Source: JBGSKY01 sp041740995 (GTDB taxonomy: Bacteria; Planctomycetota; Planctomycetia; Pirellulales; Pirellulaceae). Taken from it: a stretch of 64,000 bases of DNA. The position numbers and the translations under genes were made by a program. How positions within the stretch are numbered: the first letter of the stretch is position 1; the number at the start of each line of letters is the position of its first letter. Below are positions 29,175 to 38,145 of the stretch, piece by piece. Location of the stretch: NCBI GenBank assembly GCA_041740995.1, contig JBGSKY010000209.1:1-64000 (forward strand), given 5' to 3'. Below the pieces are notes generated by a model. The model ran no database searches. It was not told the origin of the DNA and worked only from the letters and a program-made list of their open reading frames with translations.

Positions 29175-31127
29175 CTAGCTGCCTTTGACAAATCCACGTT
29201 CGGCAAGCAATTGGACAATCTTCTCAACCGCGTCATCGACGGAAAGTTCGCCAGTGTCAAGCGTCAATGCCGGCGCGTCAGGAGCTTCATAATTGGCCGT
29301 GACGCCAGGGAAGTTCGTGAGCTTGCCCGACTCGGCGGCTGCGTATTGTCCGCGTGTATCATTGTCGCGGCGAACGGTTTCGCTGGCAGTCAGGTAGACG
29401 ACTAACGTGCGCGATTCACCGATTGTTTCAGCAACTCTCTGGCGAACCGATTGGCTAGGCGCGACAAACGAGGCGATGCAAATCAAGCCGTTATCGTTGA
29501 TGAGTTTTGCCGTGAAAGCTGATCTTCGCAAGTTTTCGCTGCGATCCTCGACTGAATAGCCGAGATCTTGATTAATGCCTTGTCGCATCCGCTCGCCGTC
29601 GATCACTATGGAAGATCGACCGCGTTCGAACAGTCTACGTTCGAGGGCTAGCGCGATCCGAAGCTTACCTGTCCCCGTCAACCCAGTAATTAATACTGTA
29701 ACGGGTTTTTGACCGTAGCGTGCCGCACGCTCATCTGGCGTTACCTTCTCTATGTTCGTTTTCTTGGCGACTTGCGTGTCGGCATCTACGGCCTCCCAAG
29801 CCGCTAGCTTCTTCGTGTTAACCGCAAATCTATCGGAAATCATGCCCGCGCCCACGGTTATGTTTGTCATCCGATCGATAATAATAAACGAGCCAGTGTT
29901 TCGATTTCGGCGGTAAGCGTCATAAAACAGCGGTTGATTGACAGATATCGAGCAGCGACCAATCTCGTTGAGCTGCAATTCGGGCGCTGGCGTTCGATGC
30001 AGTGTGTTGACGTCGACGCGATATTTTAAAGAGTCGATTTGACCCATGGCGGATTGAGTTGTTTGCTTGAACAGATAGCTTTTGCCAGGCAGCATTGGGT
30101 CCGATGACATCCAAACAATCGTTGCATCAAATTGGTTATCAACACGAGGCGTGTTGCCAGGTCGCACAAGCATATCACCGCGCGAGCAATCGACCTCACT
30201 ATCCAGAACTAAGGTTACCGCCTGTGAGCAGAAAGCTTCCTTCAAGTCGCCGTCCATCGTGACGATGCGCTTGATGTGCGACTTTTGACGTGACGGAAGC
30301 ACCATTACTTCGTCGCCTTGTCGGATGATGCCTGATGCCACAGTTCCGGCGAAACCACGGAAATCGAGATTCGGCCGAGAGACGATTTGGACCGGAAATC
30401 GGAAGTCTTCAAGGTTGCGATCCGAACCGATGTAGACGCTTTCAAGGAAATTCATTAGCGAGGTACCTTGGTACCATGGCATGTGCTCGCTGCGATCGAC
30501 AACGTTGTCGCCATTCAATGCGGAGATGGGGATGAAATGTAAATCGGGCAGATCTAAACGCGAAGCAAACGAGCGATAGTCGTCGCAAATCTTTTCGTAT
30601 TTGGCCTGATCAAAATCGATCAAGTCCATCTTGTTAATTGTGACAACAATGTGGCGAATGCCCAAAAGCGAAACAATGAAGCTGTGTCGTTTGGTTTGCG
30701 TTTGAACGCCGTAGCGAGCGTCGACTAAGATGATCGCGAGATCGGCTGTGGATGCACCAGTTGCCATGTTGCGAGTGTATTGCTCGTGCCCCGGCGTGTC
30801 GGCGATGATGAATTTGCGTTTGGCAGTCGAGAAATATCGGTAAGCGACATCAATCGTGATACCCTGTTCGCGTTCGGCTTTGAGTCCATCGGTTACCAGC
30901 GCAGGATCGAATTTTCCGCCGACGGTTCCGTGCGTCTTGCTCTCGTTTTCAAGTTGTGCAAGTTGATCTTCATAGAGCATTTTCGAATCAAAGAGCAGTC
31001 GTCCGATGAGTGTGCTTTTGCCGTCATCGACGCTACCGCAAGTAATGAAGCGGAGTAACTCCTTGCGCTCGTGTTGTTCGAGATAGGCAAGAATATCGGT
31101 CGCAATTAGATCGCTTTTGTGGGACAT
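29175..31127 (-). CDS. cysNC: Bifunctional sulfate adenylyltransferase subunit 1 / APS kinase-like protein
   Basis: Residues about 1-440 are CysN, the EF-Tu-like GTPase that drives ATP sulfurylase. GSVDDGKST (31-39), DTPGHEQY and NKMDL are all intact. Residues about 470-650 are a CysC (APS kinase) domain, which would phosphorylate adenylylsulfate to PAPS. Its P-loop reads GLTGTGKL, with Leu489 where the Ser/Thr that binds Mg-ATP should be. The APS-binding segment is DGERMR in place of DGDxxR. The rest (DRSENLRR, NFPGVTANYEAP) is well conserved, so the kinase may be weak or inactive while the adenylyltransferase half should work. It lies 157 bp downstream of its partner cysD. No PAPS reductase or sulfite reductase gene is in the window. 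Confidence 0.94.
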   Translation of the reverse strand: MSHKSDLIATDILAYLEQHERKELLRFITCGSVDDGKSTLIGRLLFDSKMLYEDQLAQLENESKTHGTVGGKFDPALVTDGLKAEREQGITIDVAYRYFSTAKRKFIIADTPGHEQYTRNMATGASTADLAIILVDARYGVQTQTKRHSFIVSLLGIRHIVVTINKMDLIDFDQAKYEKICDDYRSFASRLDLPDLHFIPISALNGDNVVDRSEHMPWYQGTSLMNFLESVYIGSDRNLEDFRFPVQIVSRPNLDFRGFAGTVASGIIRQGDEVMVLPSRQKSHIKRIVTMDGDLKEAFCSQAVTLVLDSEVDCSRGDMLVRPGNTPRVDNQFDATIVWMSSDPMLPGKSYLFKQTTQSAMGQIDSLKYRVDVNTLHRTPAPELQLNEIGRCSISVNQPLFYDAYRRNRNTGSFIIIDRMTNITVGAGMISDRFAVNTKKLAAWEAVDADTQVAKKTNIEKVTPDERAARYGQKPVTVLITGLTGTGKLRIALALERRLFERGRSSIVIDGERMRQGINQDLGYSVEDRSENLRRSAFTAKLINDNGLICIASFVAPSQSVRQRVAETIGESRTLVVYLTASETVRRDNDTRGQYAAAESGKLTNFPGVTANYEAPDAPALTLDTGELSVDDAVEKIVQLLAERGFVKGS

Positions 31128-31284
31128 TTGACTTCGAAAAAACTTAGCGTTGGTCTAACTTGAAGGGCATTTGGCCAGCGGCATTGAGCCTTGTGGCGAA
31201 CGGAGCGACCCGTCCTATAAAATTTTGCGGATTTCCAAGTTTGACGTCCGCCGTCGAACCTGAAATAGGAGTTTGGACGAGCGA

Positions 31285-32196
31285 CTAGAAATAACCCTGT
31301 TTTTTCTTCTCTTCCATTCCCGCCCCGCCTGCGTCTTTGTCAATGACACGACCCTGACGCTCGGAAGTTGTGGTGAGCAGCATTTCTTGAATGATTTCTG
31401 GCAAAGTCGTCGCATCGGATTCGACGGCACCGGTGAGTGGGTAGCAGCCGAGCGTTCGAAAACGGACCATTTTGTGCAAGACTTTTTCGCCCGGATCAAG
31501 CTGTAATCGTTCGTCGTTGACATGGATCAGAGTTCCACCTCTTTCAACGACAGGCCGCATTTTTGCAAAGTACAAATCTGGAAGCGGGATGTTTTCTAGA
31601 TAAATGTATTGCCACACATCTAATTCGGTCCAATTTGAGAGTGGAAAAACCCGAATGCTCTCGCCAGGGCTGACTTTGGCGTTGTACAAGTTCCACAGTT
31701 CTGGCCGCTGGCTTTTGGGATCCCAGCGGTGAAATTTGTCGCGAAAAGAAAACACACGTTCCTTGGCGCGTGATTTCTCTTCATCACGTCGGGCGCCGCC
31801 GAAAGCTGCGTCGTATTTGTATTTGTTCAGCGCCTGTTTAAGCGCTTCGGTTTTCATAACCTCGGTGTGTTTTTCGCTTTGCGTGGCCGGATCAAGGCCC
31901 AGTTTTCGCCCTTCTTCGTTGGTGTGGACCAATAATTCAACGCCCAGTTCTTGGCGGACGTAATTGTCGCGAAACTCAATCATTTCCTTGAATTTCCACT
32001 TCGTATCGACGTGCAAGAAGGGAAATGGCGGTTTTGCTGGGTAGAAAGCTTTCATCGTCAAATGCGTCATGACGGCAGAATCCTTGCCGACCGAATAGAG
32101 CATGACGGGATTTTTAAATTCGGCTGCCACTTCGCGAATAATGTGGATGCTTTCGGCTTCCAATTGTTTGAGATGGGTTAGCGAATAAGATTCCAT
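31285..32196 (-). CDS. cysD: Sulfate adenylyltransferase subunit 2
   Basis: This is the catalytic subunit of heterodimeric ATP sulfurylase. It makes adenylylsulfate (APS) from ATP and sulfate with GTP hydrolysis by CysN. The 303-residue length is standard. The PP-loop motif VMLYSVGKDSAVMTHL is near residues 33-48, and the conserved HVDTKWKF, GGARRDEEKSRAKER and RFRTLGCYPLTGA segments are all present. It is the first gene of a two-gene sulfate-activation unit with cysNC. The C-terminal KKQGYF tail is typical of the family. Confidence 0.96.
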   Translation of the reverse strand: MESYSLTHLKQLEAESIHIIREVAAEFKNPVMLYSVGKDSAVMTHLTMKAFYPAKPPFPFLHVDTKWKFKEMIEFRDNYVRQELGVELLVHTNEEGRKLGLDPATQSEKHTEVMKTEALKQALNKYKYDAAFGGARRDEEKSRAKERVFSFRDKFHRWDPKSQRPELWNLYNAKVSPGESIRVFPLSNWTELDVWQYIYLENIPLPDLYFAKMRPVVERGGTLIHVNDERLQLDPGEKVLHKMVRFRTLGCYPLTGAVESDATTLPEIIQEMLLTTTSERQGRVIDKDAGGAGMEEKKKQGYF

Positions 32197-32562
32197 TTTG
32201 AATTTCGTGAAGGCTATTTTGATCGATTTTCAAGCAGGCGGAGCTTGATTTGACTACGAGTTTATTCGAGCTCTGCAATTCGTCGAGGGTACGACCGCGG
32301 CTTGGCGTCTGAATTATACGGTCGGAGTTCCAATTTTAACCCCCCAAAGTTCAATGCATCGGTGAGGGACGCCTTCGCACTTCAGTTTCTCGCATTGCTA
32401 ATAAGAAAATTCAGCTGCGGAATCGGTAGATCACTTGCAAAGAGGTTTCCCGAAGGAATTGATGAATCGAGATTTAGCTGTGAATTTGGAGCGGCGATTG
32501 GTCCAGAAACTATCGCTGCGAACCGGTTGTAGACTTCGGAGCGAAACTCTTCGGCAAATCTC
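32197..32562. other. Intergenic region upstream of cysD, downstream of epmB
   Basis: This 366-bp gap lies between two minus-strand genes and should contain the cysD promoter. Two short open frames (about 75 codons each, opposite strands) overlap each other here, but neither has recognisable motifs. I found no clear hairpin or operator. Confidence 0.5.
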
Positions 32563-33588
32563 TCAATAGATCGGAGTTTTCGATCGTTGGCCGGCAACCT
32601 CACGAACGTATTTCGGAACCGCGTAGCCTGGCAAAACCGTTTGGAGATAGTCGACTATCGTTTGCCCATCACTCACGCTGGCTTCAAAGCGTTCCGCACC
32701 TGCGACTCGGTCGAGTTGATGCAAATAGTAGGGCAAAACGCCGACATCGATCAAACGCTGGCAAAGGTCACGCTGTGCAGCGGGTGTATCATTAATGTTT
32801 TGAAGCAATACTGCCTGATTGAGTACCACACATCCGGCCGATTGCAAACGGGCAATGGCTGAAACCACGTCGGCGTCTAGTTCCGCAATGTGATTGGCGT
32901 GAATGACAATATATTTTGCGAGTACGGATTCACCGAGCCATTGCAACAATTGATCGTCAACTCGGGCGGGAAGAACAACCGGCAATCTTGTGTGAATCCG
33001 CAGGCGTCGAACGTGAGCAATGGAACCAAGTTGGCTGACTAACGCCGCCAATGTTCGATCGACGATCGTCAGCGGGTCGCCGCCAGAAAGAATTACTTCG
33101 TTGATCGATTGATCGGTCCGAATATATTCGATCGCCGGTCGCCACGCTTCTAGATCATGAGGTACGTCGGAATATGCGAAGTTTTGACGAAAGCAATAAC
33201 GACAGTGAATGGCACAAGCCCCGGTCGTCACCAATAAGACTCGACCATGATATTTATGCAACAATCCATCAACGACAATGGCCGATTCATCTCCAACAGG
33301 ATCGTCCGTAAAATCTGGTTTGCTGGCCTCTCCCAATTCGTCCAAAGTTGGCCAAATTTGGCGCAGTAAAGGATCATTGATGTCGCCGATTTGCATCCGG
33401 TTGGCAAATGCCCAAGGAACAAGGAATGGAAATCCGGCTTTGACCGCTTCGCACGCGGAATCGATCATCTCAGGTGGAAGTCCAAGATGTTCGCCGAGTA
33501 TTCGAGGATCCCGAATCGCATTTCGAAGCTGGCGTCGCCAAGTGCCGACATTCGAAATCGTTTCAAGTAAGTCGGAAGAATTTTGCAT
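32563..33588 (-). CDS. epmB: EF-P lysine 2,3-aminomutase (radical SAM)
   Basis: This radical SAM, PLP-dependent enzyme is of the EpmB/KamA family. It converts (S)-alpha-lysine to (R)-beta-lysine for attachment to elongation factor P. The cluster motif CAIHCRYC places the three cysteines at about C125, C129 and C132, followed by the family's SGGDPL and a PLP-lysine region near the C-terminus. At 341 residues from the ATG at 33588 it matches EpmB rather than the longer clostridial lysine aminomutases. An upstream in-frame start would add 19 residues of unlikely sequence. It is divergent from efp with 179 bp between the two starts, strong context for this assignment. The ligase EpmA is not in the window. 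Confidence 0.92.
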   Translation of the reverse strand: MQNSSDLLETISNVGTWRRQLRNAIRDPRILGEHLGLPPEMIDSACEAVKAGFPFLVPWAFANRMQIGDINDPLLRQIWPTLDELGEASKPDFTDDPVGDESAIVVDGLLHKYHGRVLLVTTGACAIHCRYCFRQNFAYSDVPHDLEAWRPAIEYIRTDQSINEVILSGGDPLTIVDRTLAALVSQLGSIAHVRRLRIHTRLPVVLPARVDDQLLQWLGESVLAKYIVIHANHIAELDADVVSAIARLQSAGCVVLNQAVLLQNINDTPAAQRDLCQRLIDVGVLPYYLHQLDRVAGAERFEASVSDGQTIVDYLQTVLPGYAVPKYVREVAGQRSKTPIY

Positions 33589-33767
33589 CGGAGAGGTAAC
33601 CAAAAAGGTAATCGTTTTACAGGCATCACGCGACCGAGGAATCACCTACTGGCAAACATGGGGCCAGCGGTTAAAATCGGCGGCAGTTATGCTGGCGGCT
33701 CGCGTTTTATCATGACCCTGCCTTCCTGCGTTCGACATCAGATTCTCGTTTACTTACGGACAAATAC

Positions 33768-34340
33768 GTGGCGACTTACAAAACCAGTGACTTGAAAAAA
33801 GGTTTAAAGGTTCAGATTGACGGCGAGCCTTATCTCATCACGGAAATGCATTTCGTCAAGCCTGGAAAAGGAAATGCACTTTACAAGTGCAAGCTTAAAA
33901 ACCTGATTCGCACCACCGTCTTGGATCGAACCTACAAAGGCGGTGACGAATTGGAAGTTGCGGACGTGGAGGAAATTGACACTCAATACCTCTACAAACA
34001 AGGTGAGACGTTTGTTTTTATGGACAACATCTCGTTTGAGCAATACGAGTTGAACGCCGATCAGGTCGATGATAACTGGAAATATCTTAAAGAGGGTTTG
34101 CCAGTGTCGATGGTTCTCTTCAACGGAAATCCTATCACTCTGACTCCGCCGTCCCACATCGAGCTCAAAGTGCTCGAAACTGATCCAGGTGCAAAGGGCG
34201 ACACCGCGACGAATGTTACCAAGCCTGCTAAGACCGAGACCGGCGCTGAATTCTCCGTTCCAGGTTTCATCAAAGAAGGCAACGTAATCAAAGTGGACAC
34301 GCGAACCGGCGAGTACGTCGAACGCGTGAGCATCACTTAG
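33768..34340 (+). CDS. efp: Translation elongation factor P
   Basis: EF-P relieves ribosome stalling at polyproline stretches. The 190-residue protein starts at GTG and has the three beta-barrel domains of the family. The loop that reaches the peptidyl-transferase centre reads KPGKGNA with K34 at the modified position, as in E. coli EF-P, which carries beta-lysyl-lysine. The C-terminal signature is slightly divergent (GNVIKVDTRTGEYVERV). The divergent epmB gene supports beta-lysylation of K34. The endonuclease IV gene starts 5 bp after the stop codon, so the two are probably co-transcribed. Confidence 0.97.
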   Translation: MATYKTSDLKKGLKVQIDGEPYLITEMHFVKPGKGNALYKCKLKNLIRTTVLDRTYKGGDELEVADVEEIDTQYLYKQGETFVFMDNISFEQYELNADQVDDNWKYLKEGLPVSMVLFNGNPITLTPPSHIELKVLETDPGAKGDTATNVTKPAKTETGAEFSVPGFIKEGNVIKVDTRTGEYVERVSIT

Positions 34341-34344
34341 TAAA

Positions 34345-35235
34345 ATGCCTGCCTCAGCACAGACGGATTGGAAGTTTGGCTCGCATCTCAGCGTCGCCGG
34401 AGGTTTGCATTTGGCGTTGGGTTCCGCTGAAACGCTCGGCATGAACACTTGCCAGATTTTTACTAAAAATGCCAATCAGTGGAATTGTAAGGCACTGGAA
34501 CCGACAGCAATCAAGGCGTTTGCTGAAAAACGTGAAAGCTTGGCGATCGAAGATGTCTACGCGCACGCCTCGTATCTGATAAATCTCGCGACGCCAGATC
34601 AAGCACTATGGCAAAAATCGATCGACGCGTTGAAAATCGAGTTGCAACGGGCTGACGCTTTACAGCTCAGCGGCGTAGTGGTACATCCAGGAGCGTTCGT
34701 TAAAAGCAGCGAACCCGAAGGACTTGCACGGATCATTGAAGCCATTGAATTAATTTTTGCCGATGAGCCCGCATTGACGACCAAGCTGCTACTGGAAAAT
34801 ACGGCCGGCCAAGGCACCACGCTGGGCTGGCAAATTTCGCAGCTAGCCGATGTGCTCCGCCGATTTAAGAGCGAAGATCGCTTAGGTATATGCCTTGATA
34901 GCTGTCATGCTTTTGCGGCTGGATACGACCTAAGTCAACCAGATGGTTTAACGCGTCTAGTAGATGAGCTGGCGGAAGGCCAATTGCTCGATCGTCTGCA
35001 CGTGATCCACATGAACGACTCAAAAAAAGCGTGCGGTAGCCGCGTCGATCGACACGAACATTTAGGTCTTGGCCATATTGGCCTTGCTGGCCTAAAGCAA
35101 TTCGTGACGCATGCGGCATTTCGGCGATTGCCGATGATTTTGGAAACGGAAAAAGGTTTAAACGACGAAGGCGAAGATTGGGACGCCGTCAATCTCCGCC
35201 AGCTCTGCGGGTTTACGACCGAATCGCATGTTTGA
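34345..35235 (+). CDS. nfo: Endonuclease IV (AP endonuclease)
   Basis: This zinc-dependent apurinic/apyrimidinic endonuclease cuts 5' of abasic sites in base-excision repair. The 296-residue TIM-barrel protein shows the expected metal-ligand segments in order: GSHLSVAGG, VYAHASYL, VVHPGAF, LLLENTAGQG, CLDSCHAFAAGYD, HMNDSK, a DRHEHLGLGHIG block and a final LETEK. All metal-binding His/Glu/Asp positions I can place are retained. It follows efp by 5 bp and would be translated from the same message, an arrangement with no obvious functional logic beyond shared housekeeping expression. Confidence 0.96.
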   Translation: MPASAQTDWKFGSHLSVAGGLHLALGSAETLGMNTCQIFTKNANQWNCKALEPTAIKAFAEKRESLAIEDVYAHASYLINLATPDQALWQKSIDALKIELQRADALQLSGVVVHPGAFVKSSEPEGLARIIEAIELIFADEPALTTKLLLENTAGQGTTLGWQISQLADVLRRFKSEDRLGICLDSCHAFAAGYDLSQPDGLTRLVDELAEGQLLDRLHVIHMNDSKKACGSRVDRHEHLGLGHIGLAGLKQFVTHAAFRRLPMILETEKGLNDEGEDWDAVNLRQLCGFTTESHV

Positions 35236-35301
35236 AGAGTGTTTCAAATCGATTGTAGGCTTCGTGAAACGTTTCAAGCCACGCGGTTCTTTGTCGTTAA
35301 A

Positions 35302-35322
35302 TTCCGGCCTCGATAACCGGAA
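35302..35322. terminator. Hairpin between convergent nfo and MurE-like gene
   Basis: A perfect 6-bp stem (TTCCGG / CCGGAA) with a 9-base loop lies in the 109-bp convergent gap, where a bidirectional terminator is expected. There is no strong T-run on either side, so an intrinsic terminator is only possible. Confidence 0.35.
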
Positions 35323-35344
35323 GGAATGCGCTAATAGGCTGTTG

Positions 35345-36895
35345 TTAGCCGTTGTAGATTCGCATGACCGAAGCCAGATCGGCGATTGCAGCGGCCGATG
35401 TTGGGATTGAAACAGGCAGTGGCTTAAGCTTGCTCATTGAATCGCGTACGGCTTCATCGTCTCGCAATGCAACCTTCTTCCGCGGCAGTGTCCACGATTC
35501 GGAACCCATGCCGACCAAAACGATTTGATCGCCAGCGACAGCCTGGTTGATCACCAGTTCGATTGCGTCCTGACGGTTTGGAATGATCTCGATTTCCGCT
35601 GGTCGGTCGCAGCCATCGACGACTTCCCATGCTAATTTTTGCCCGAGGTTCAGCGACACTCGCGACTGGGTCAGGATGACTCGTTTGGCAGTTCGACTGA
35701 GCACACGACCGTAAGCGGCTCGCTGTTGCGGTGTAGCGGTATGAGGCACTTCAGCGACAACAGTGAGCGGGCGGCCAGATGCCTGTAAGGAGTGCATCGC
35801 AACGGCCAGTCGATCGGCTTGGTCAGCTCGATCAATTGTCACTCGAATACCGTTTTGTGATGGAAGCGATTGCATACGGCCCGGGATTTTCTTTAGCCGT
35901 TCAACGCCACCGATCACTTCATTGAGCTCTAGTCCAAACGCGAAACCGACAGCAACGGCACCCAACATGTGCCGCGAGACGTGTTGATTTTCGCTGGCCT
36001 GCATCGGCATTAAGGATCTTCCAGCCGTAACCATCAGCTGAGGGTCTTCGTCGGTGTTTTCGATTTTGCGTCCGCGAACGATGCAATCGGCGTTCAATCC
36101 ATAACCAATCGACGGCAACTGGTTTCTTTCAACCCATCGATTGAGTCGGGCGTCGTCCGCGTTGAAGACAACCAATCCGTGCGATTTCAATTGTTGGCAA
36201 CAGGCGAGTGTCGCATTTTCCAATTGTCGCGTGGTCGCTTTGTCATAGCGTTGATTTTCTCGTAAGCTTGGAACAACCAGCACGTCAAACTCTAACGCAC
36301 TGGAAGATTTGGATTGCAGCATCGAGTCACTGATTTCGATCACCGCCGCTGGGCAGCCATTTTTGGCAGCGCGAGCTAGCCAGTTGGTCAGATTTTGCGG
36401 ATTGGTCTCTTCTTTGACTGTTTCGTTTTTTCCATGACTGGTCGCACCTAGGGTTGTCCAGTAAGCAACGCTGCCACCGACGCTCTTGAGCATCGAAGCG
36501 ACGTAAAGCGCGGCCGTGGTTTTGCCGTGCGAGCCAACCACTCCGATCGTCAACATTTTGGTCGAAGGGTTTTGTCGTATCGCATGGCATAGCTTGGCAT
36601 GTGCGGCAGCGACGTCTTCGACGATACATTGCGGAGCGGAGATGGGGAGCAGACGGTTGGTGAGAATGGCCGTTGCTCCCTTTGCGATTGCCTTGTTGGC
36701 CGCAGAGACCGCATCGGAACTGGCATCCGTGCCAGTCACAAAAATGTGATGCCCCGGGTTTACCCCTGAGCAATGCGATCGAATTCGACGTGAACAGCTC
36801 GTTACTAAGATGTCGTCGCTTGCGGCGATGACAGCCTGTGGAAATAACTGATGCAGCGAAATGTTAGAATTACGCGATTTCCCTGAGTTGCTCAT
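35345..36895 (-). CDS. Divergent MurE-like Mur ligase family protein
   Basis: This 516-residue protein has the three-domain Mur ligase plan: an N-terminal UDP-MurNAc-peptide-type domain (about 1-110), a central ATPase domain with P-loop GSHGKTT (121-127), and a C-terminal ligase domain containing GRMQ and a late DQIVLVGMGSESW. It most resembles MurE, the UDP-MurNAc-tripeptide synthetase. However, the segment that in true MurE reads as N-L-x-x-D-H-L-D-Y-H is here SLRENQRYDKA, so the Asp-His pair is missing. The EVSSH motif is EISDSM. It therefore looks like a paralogue with changed or lost activity, not the housekeeping MurE. It is a single gene, divergent from kdsA. Confidence 0.82.
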   Translation of the reverse strand: MSNSGKSRNSNISLHQLFPQAVIAASDDILVTSCSRRIRSHCSGVNPGHHIFVTGTDASSDAVSAANKAIAKGATAILTNRLLPISAPQCIVEDVAAAHAKLCHAIRQNPSTKMLTIGVVGSHGKTTAALYVASMLKSVGGSVAYWTTLGATSHGKNETVKEETNPQNLTNWLARAAKNGCPAAVIEISDSMLQSKSSSALEFDVLVVPSLRENQRYDKATTRQLENATLACCQQLKSHGLVVFNADDARLNRWVERNQLPSIGYGLNADCIVRGRKIENTDEDPQLMVTAGRSLMPMQASENQHVSRHMLGAVAVGFAFGLELNEVIGGVERLKKIPGRMQSLPSQNGIRVTIDRADQADRLAVAMHSLQASGRPLTVVAEVPHTATPQQRAAYGRVLSRTAKRVILTQSRVSLNLGQKLAWEVVDGCDRPAEIEIIPNRQDAIELVINQAVAGDQIVLVGMGSESWTLPRKKVALRDDEAVRDSMSKLKPLPVSIPTSAAAIADLASVMRIYNG

Positions 36896-37282
36896 GGCTG
36901 GGCCTCCGTGCCGTTAACACCTAGTCGTCGATTCTTAAATCTCTTGTTTGCCACAATCATTGCGGCAAATAAAAAAGATTCCCAATCGCAACGCATCTCA
37001 GACTGCCAATTGCGGGCAGGCAGGCCGATTTGTCTCGCGATCGTTCTCACCGCGTCCTGCGGTCAGATTCGAAAAAGATGCCGCATCGAAGCAATCCAGT
37101 CAATACGGATTAAACGACGAAAACTGTTCTTATGAGGGTCGATAGAAAGGAACGCCAAGCTGCTCTATCATGGGCACTTAGCGTTCGCTTGGCAAAAGCA
37201 TAGATAATGATTTTGCTTGCATTTGTGCAGTTTGGGCAGCAAGCCATTCAAAATAATTTTGAACTTTTCGACTAAAAAACTA
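36896..37282. other. Intergenic region between divergent MurE-like gene and kdsA
   Basis: This 387-bp region separates divergent genes. Short open frames on the plus strand have no recognisable features. A partly complementary pair, GCCAAGC near 37155 and GCTTGGC near 37189, could form a weak hairpin about 90 bp before kdsA. Otherwise I see nothing definite. Confidence 0.45.
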
Positions 37283-38107
37283 ATGTTGCCTGTACGAATA
37301 AGAGATTTCGAAATTGGCGGTTCAAATCGGCCCGTCATCATTGCGGGACCATGTGTAATTGAAAACCGCGAGTTAACTTTCCGGATTGCCGAAAGACTCA
37401 AGGAAATTACACATAGACTCAATGTGCACTGGATCTTCAAGGCGTCTTTCGACAAGGCGAATCGAACCAGCAATGAAGCATTCCGTGGTTTGGGAATTGA
37501 AGCCGGGCTGCGTATTTTGGAGGATCTTTCCAAGCAATTAGACGTACCTGTGACGACCGACATCCACGCGTCCGAACAAGCTAGCCCGGCGGCGGAAGTT
37601 TGCGATTTGTTGCAAATACCAGCCTTTCTCGCGAGACAAACCGACCTTTTGATCGCTGCTGCTGAAACTAGTAAGCCGTTAAACGTAAAAAAGGGCCAGT
37701 TCATGGCTCCGGGTGATATGCAATTCGTCGTTCAGAAAGTTCAAGCTGCTGGCGGCAAGCTTTGTCTGTGCGAACGTGGAACGTTCTTTGGCTATGGTCG
37801 CTTGGTCAATGATATGCAATCGTTGCCGATCATGCGATCGTTCAATGTGCCTGTCATTTTCGACGCAACGCACTCTGTCCAGCAACCTGGCGGGTTGGGC
37901 GGTGCGACGGGTGGCAACCGCTCGATGGTCGAACCAATGGCTCGAGCGGCGGCGGCGGTTGGAGTTGACGGTTTCTTTTTCGAGACCCATCCCAACCCGG
38001 ACAGTTCGCCCAGTGACGGCGCAAATATGATCTACCTAGATCAATTTGAAGCCACTATCGCTCGCGTGTTAAAATTCTGGGAAACCGCCCGCGAGTTAGA
38101 TTCGTAA
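37283..38107 (+). CDS. kdsA: 3-deoxy-8-phosphooctulonate synthase
   Basis: KdsA condenses phosphoenolpyruvate with arabinose 5-phosphate to give Kdo 8-phosphate, the precursor of the inner-core sugar of lipopolysaccharide. The 274-residue protein shows the family landmarks: VIIAGPCVIEN, FKASFDKANRTS, TDIHASEQ, IPAFLARQTDL and FDATHSVQQPGG. The cysteine in AGPCVIEN suggests the metal-dependent class, though this cannot be decided from one position. I chose the ATG at 37283 because upstream in-frame codons do not look like KdsA. Its presence argues for a Gram-negative outer membrane with Kdo-containing lipid A. It is followed at close distance by a lipoprotein gene on the same strand. Confidence 0.96.
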   Translation: MLPVRIRDFEIGGSNRPVIIAGPCVIENRELTFRIAERLKEITHRLNVHWIFKASFDKANRTSNEAFRGLGIEAGLRILEDLSKQLDVPVTTDIHASEQASPAAEVCDLLQIPAFLARQTDLLIAAAETSKPLNVKKGQFMAPGDMQFVVQKVQAAGGKLCLCERGTFFGYGRLVNDMQSLPIMRSFNVPVIFDATHSVQQPGGLGGATGGNRSMVEPMARAAAAVGVDGFFFETHPNPDSSPSDGANMIYLDQFEATIARVLKFWETARELDS

Positions 38108-38145
38108 CTAAAATCTTGTCTTCGATTTCCAATAAAAGTCAGCAC

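Noticed and set aside
33804..34475. 223-codon minus-strand frame opposite efp
   Set aside because: EF-P is unmistakable on the plus strand; the opposite frame has no recognisable features.
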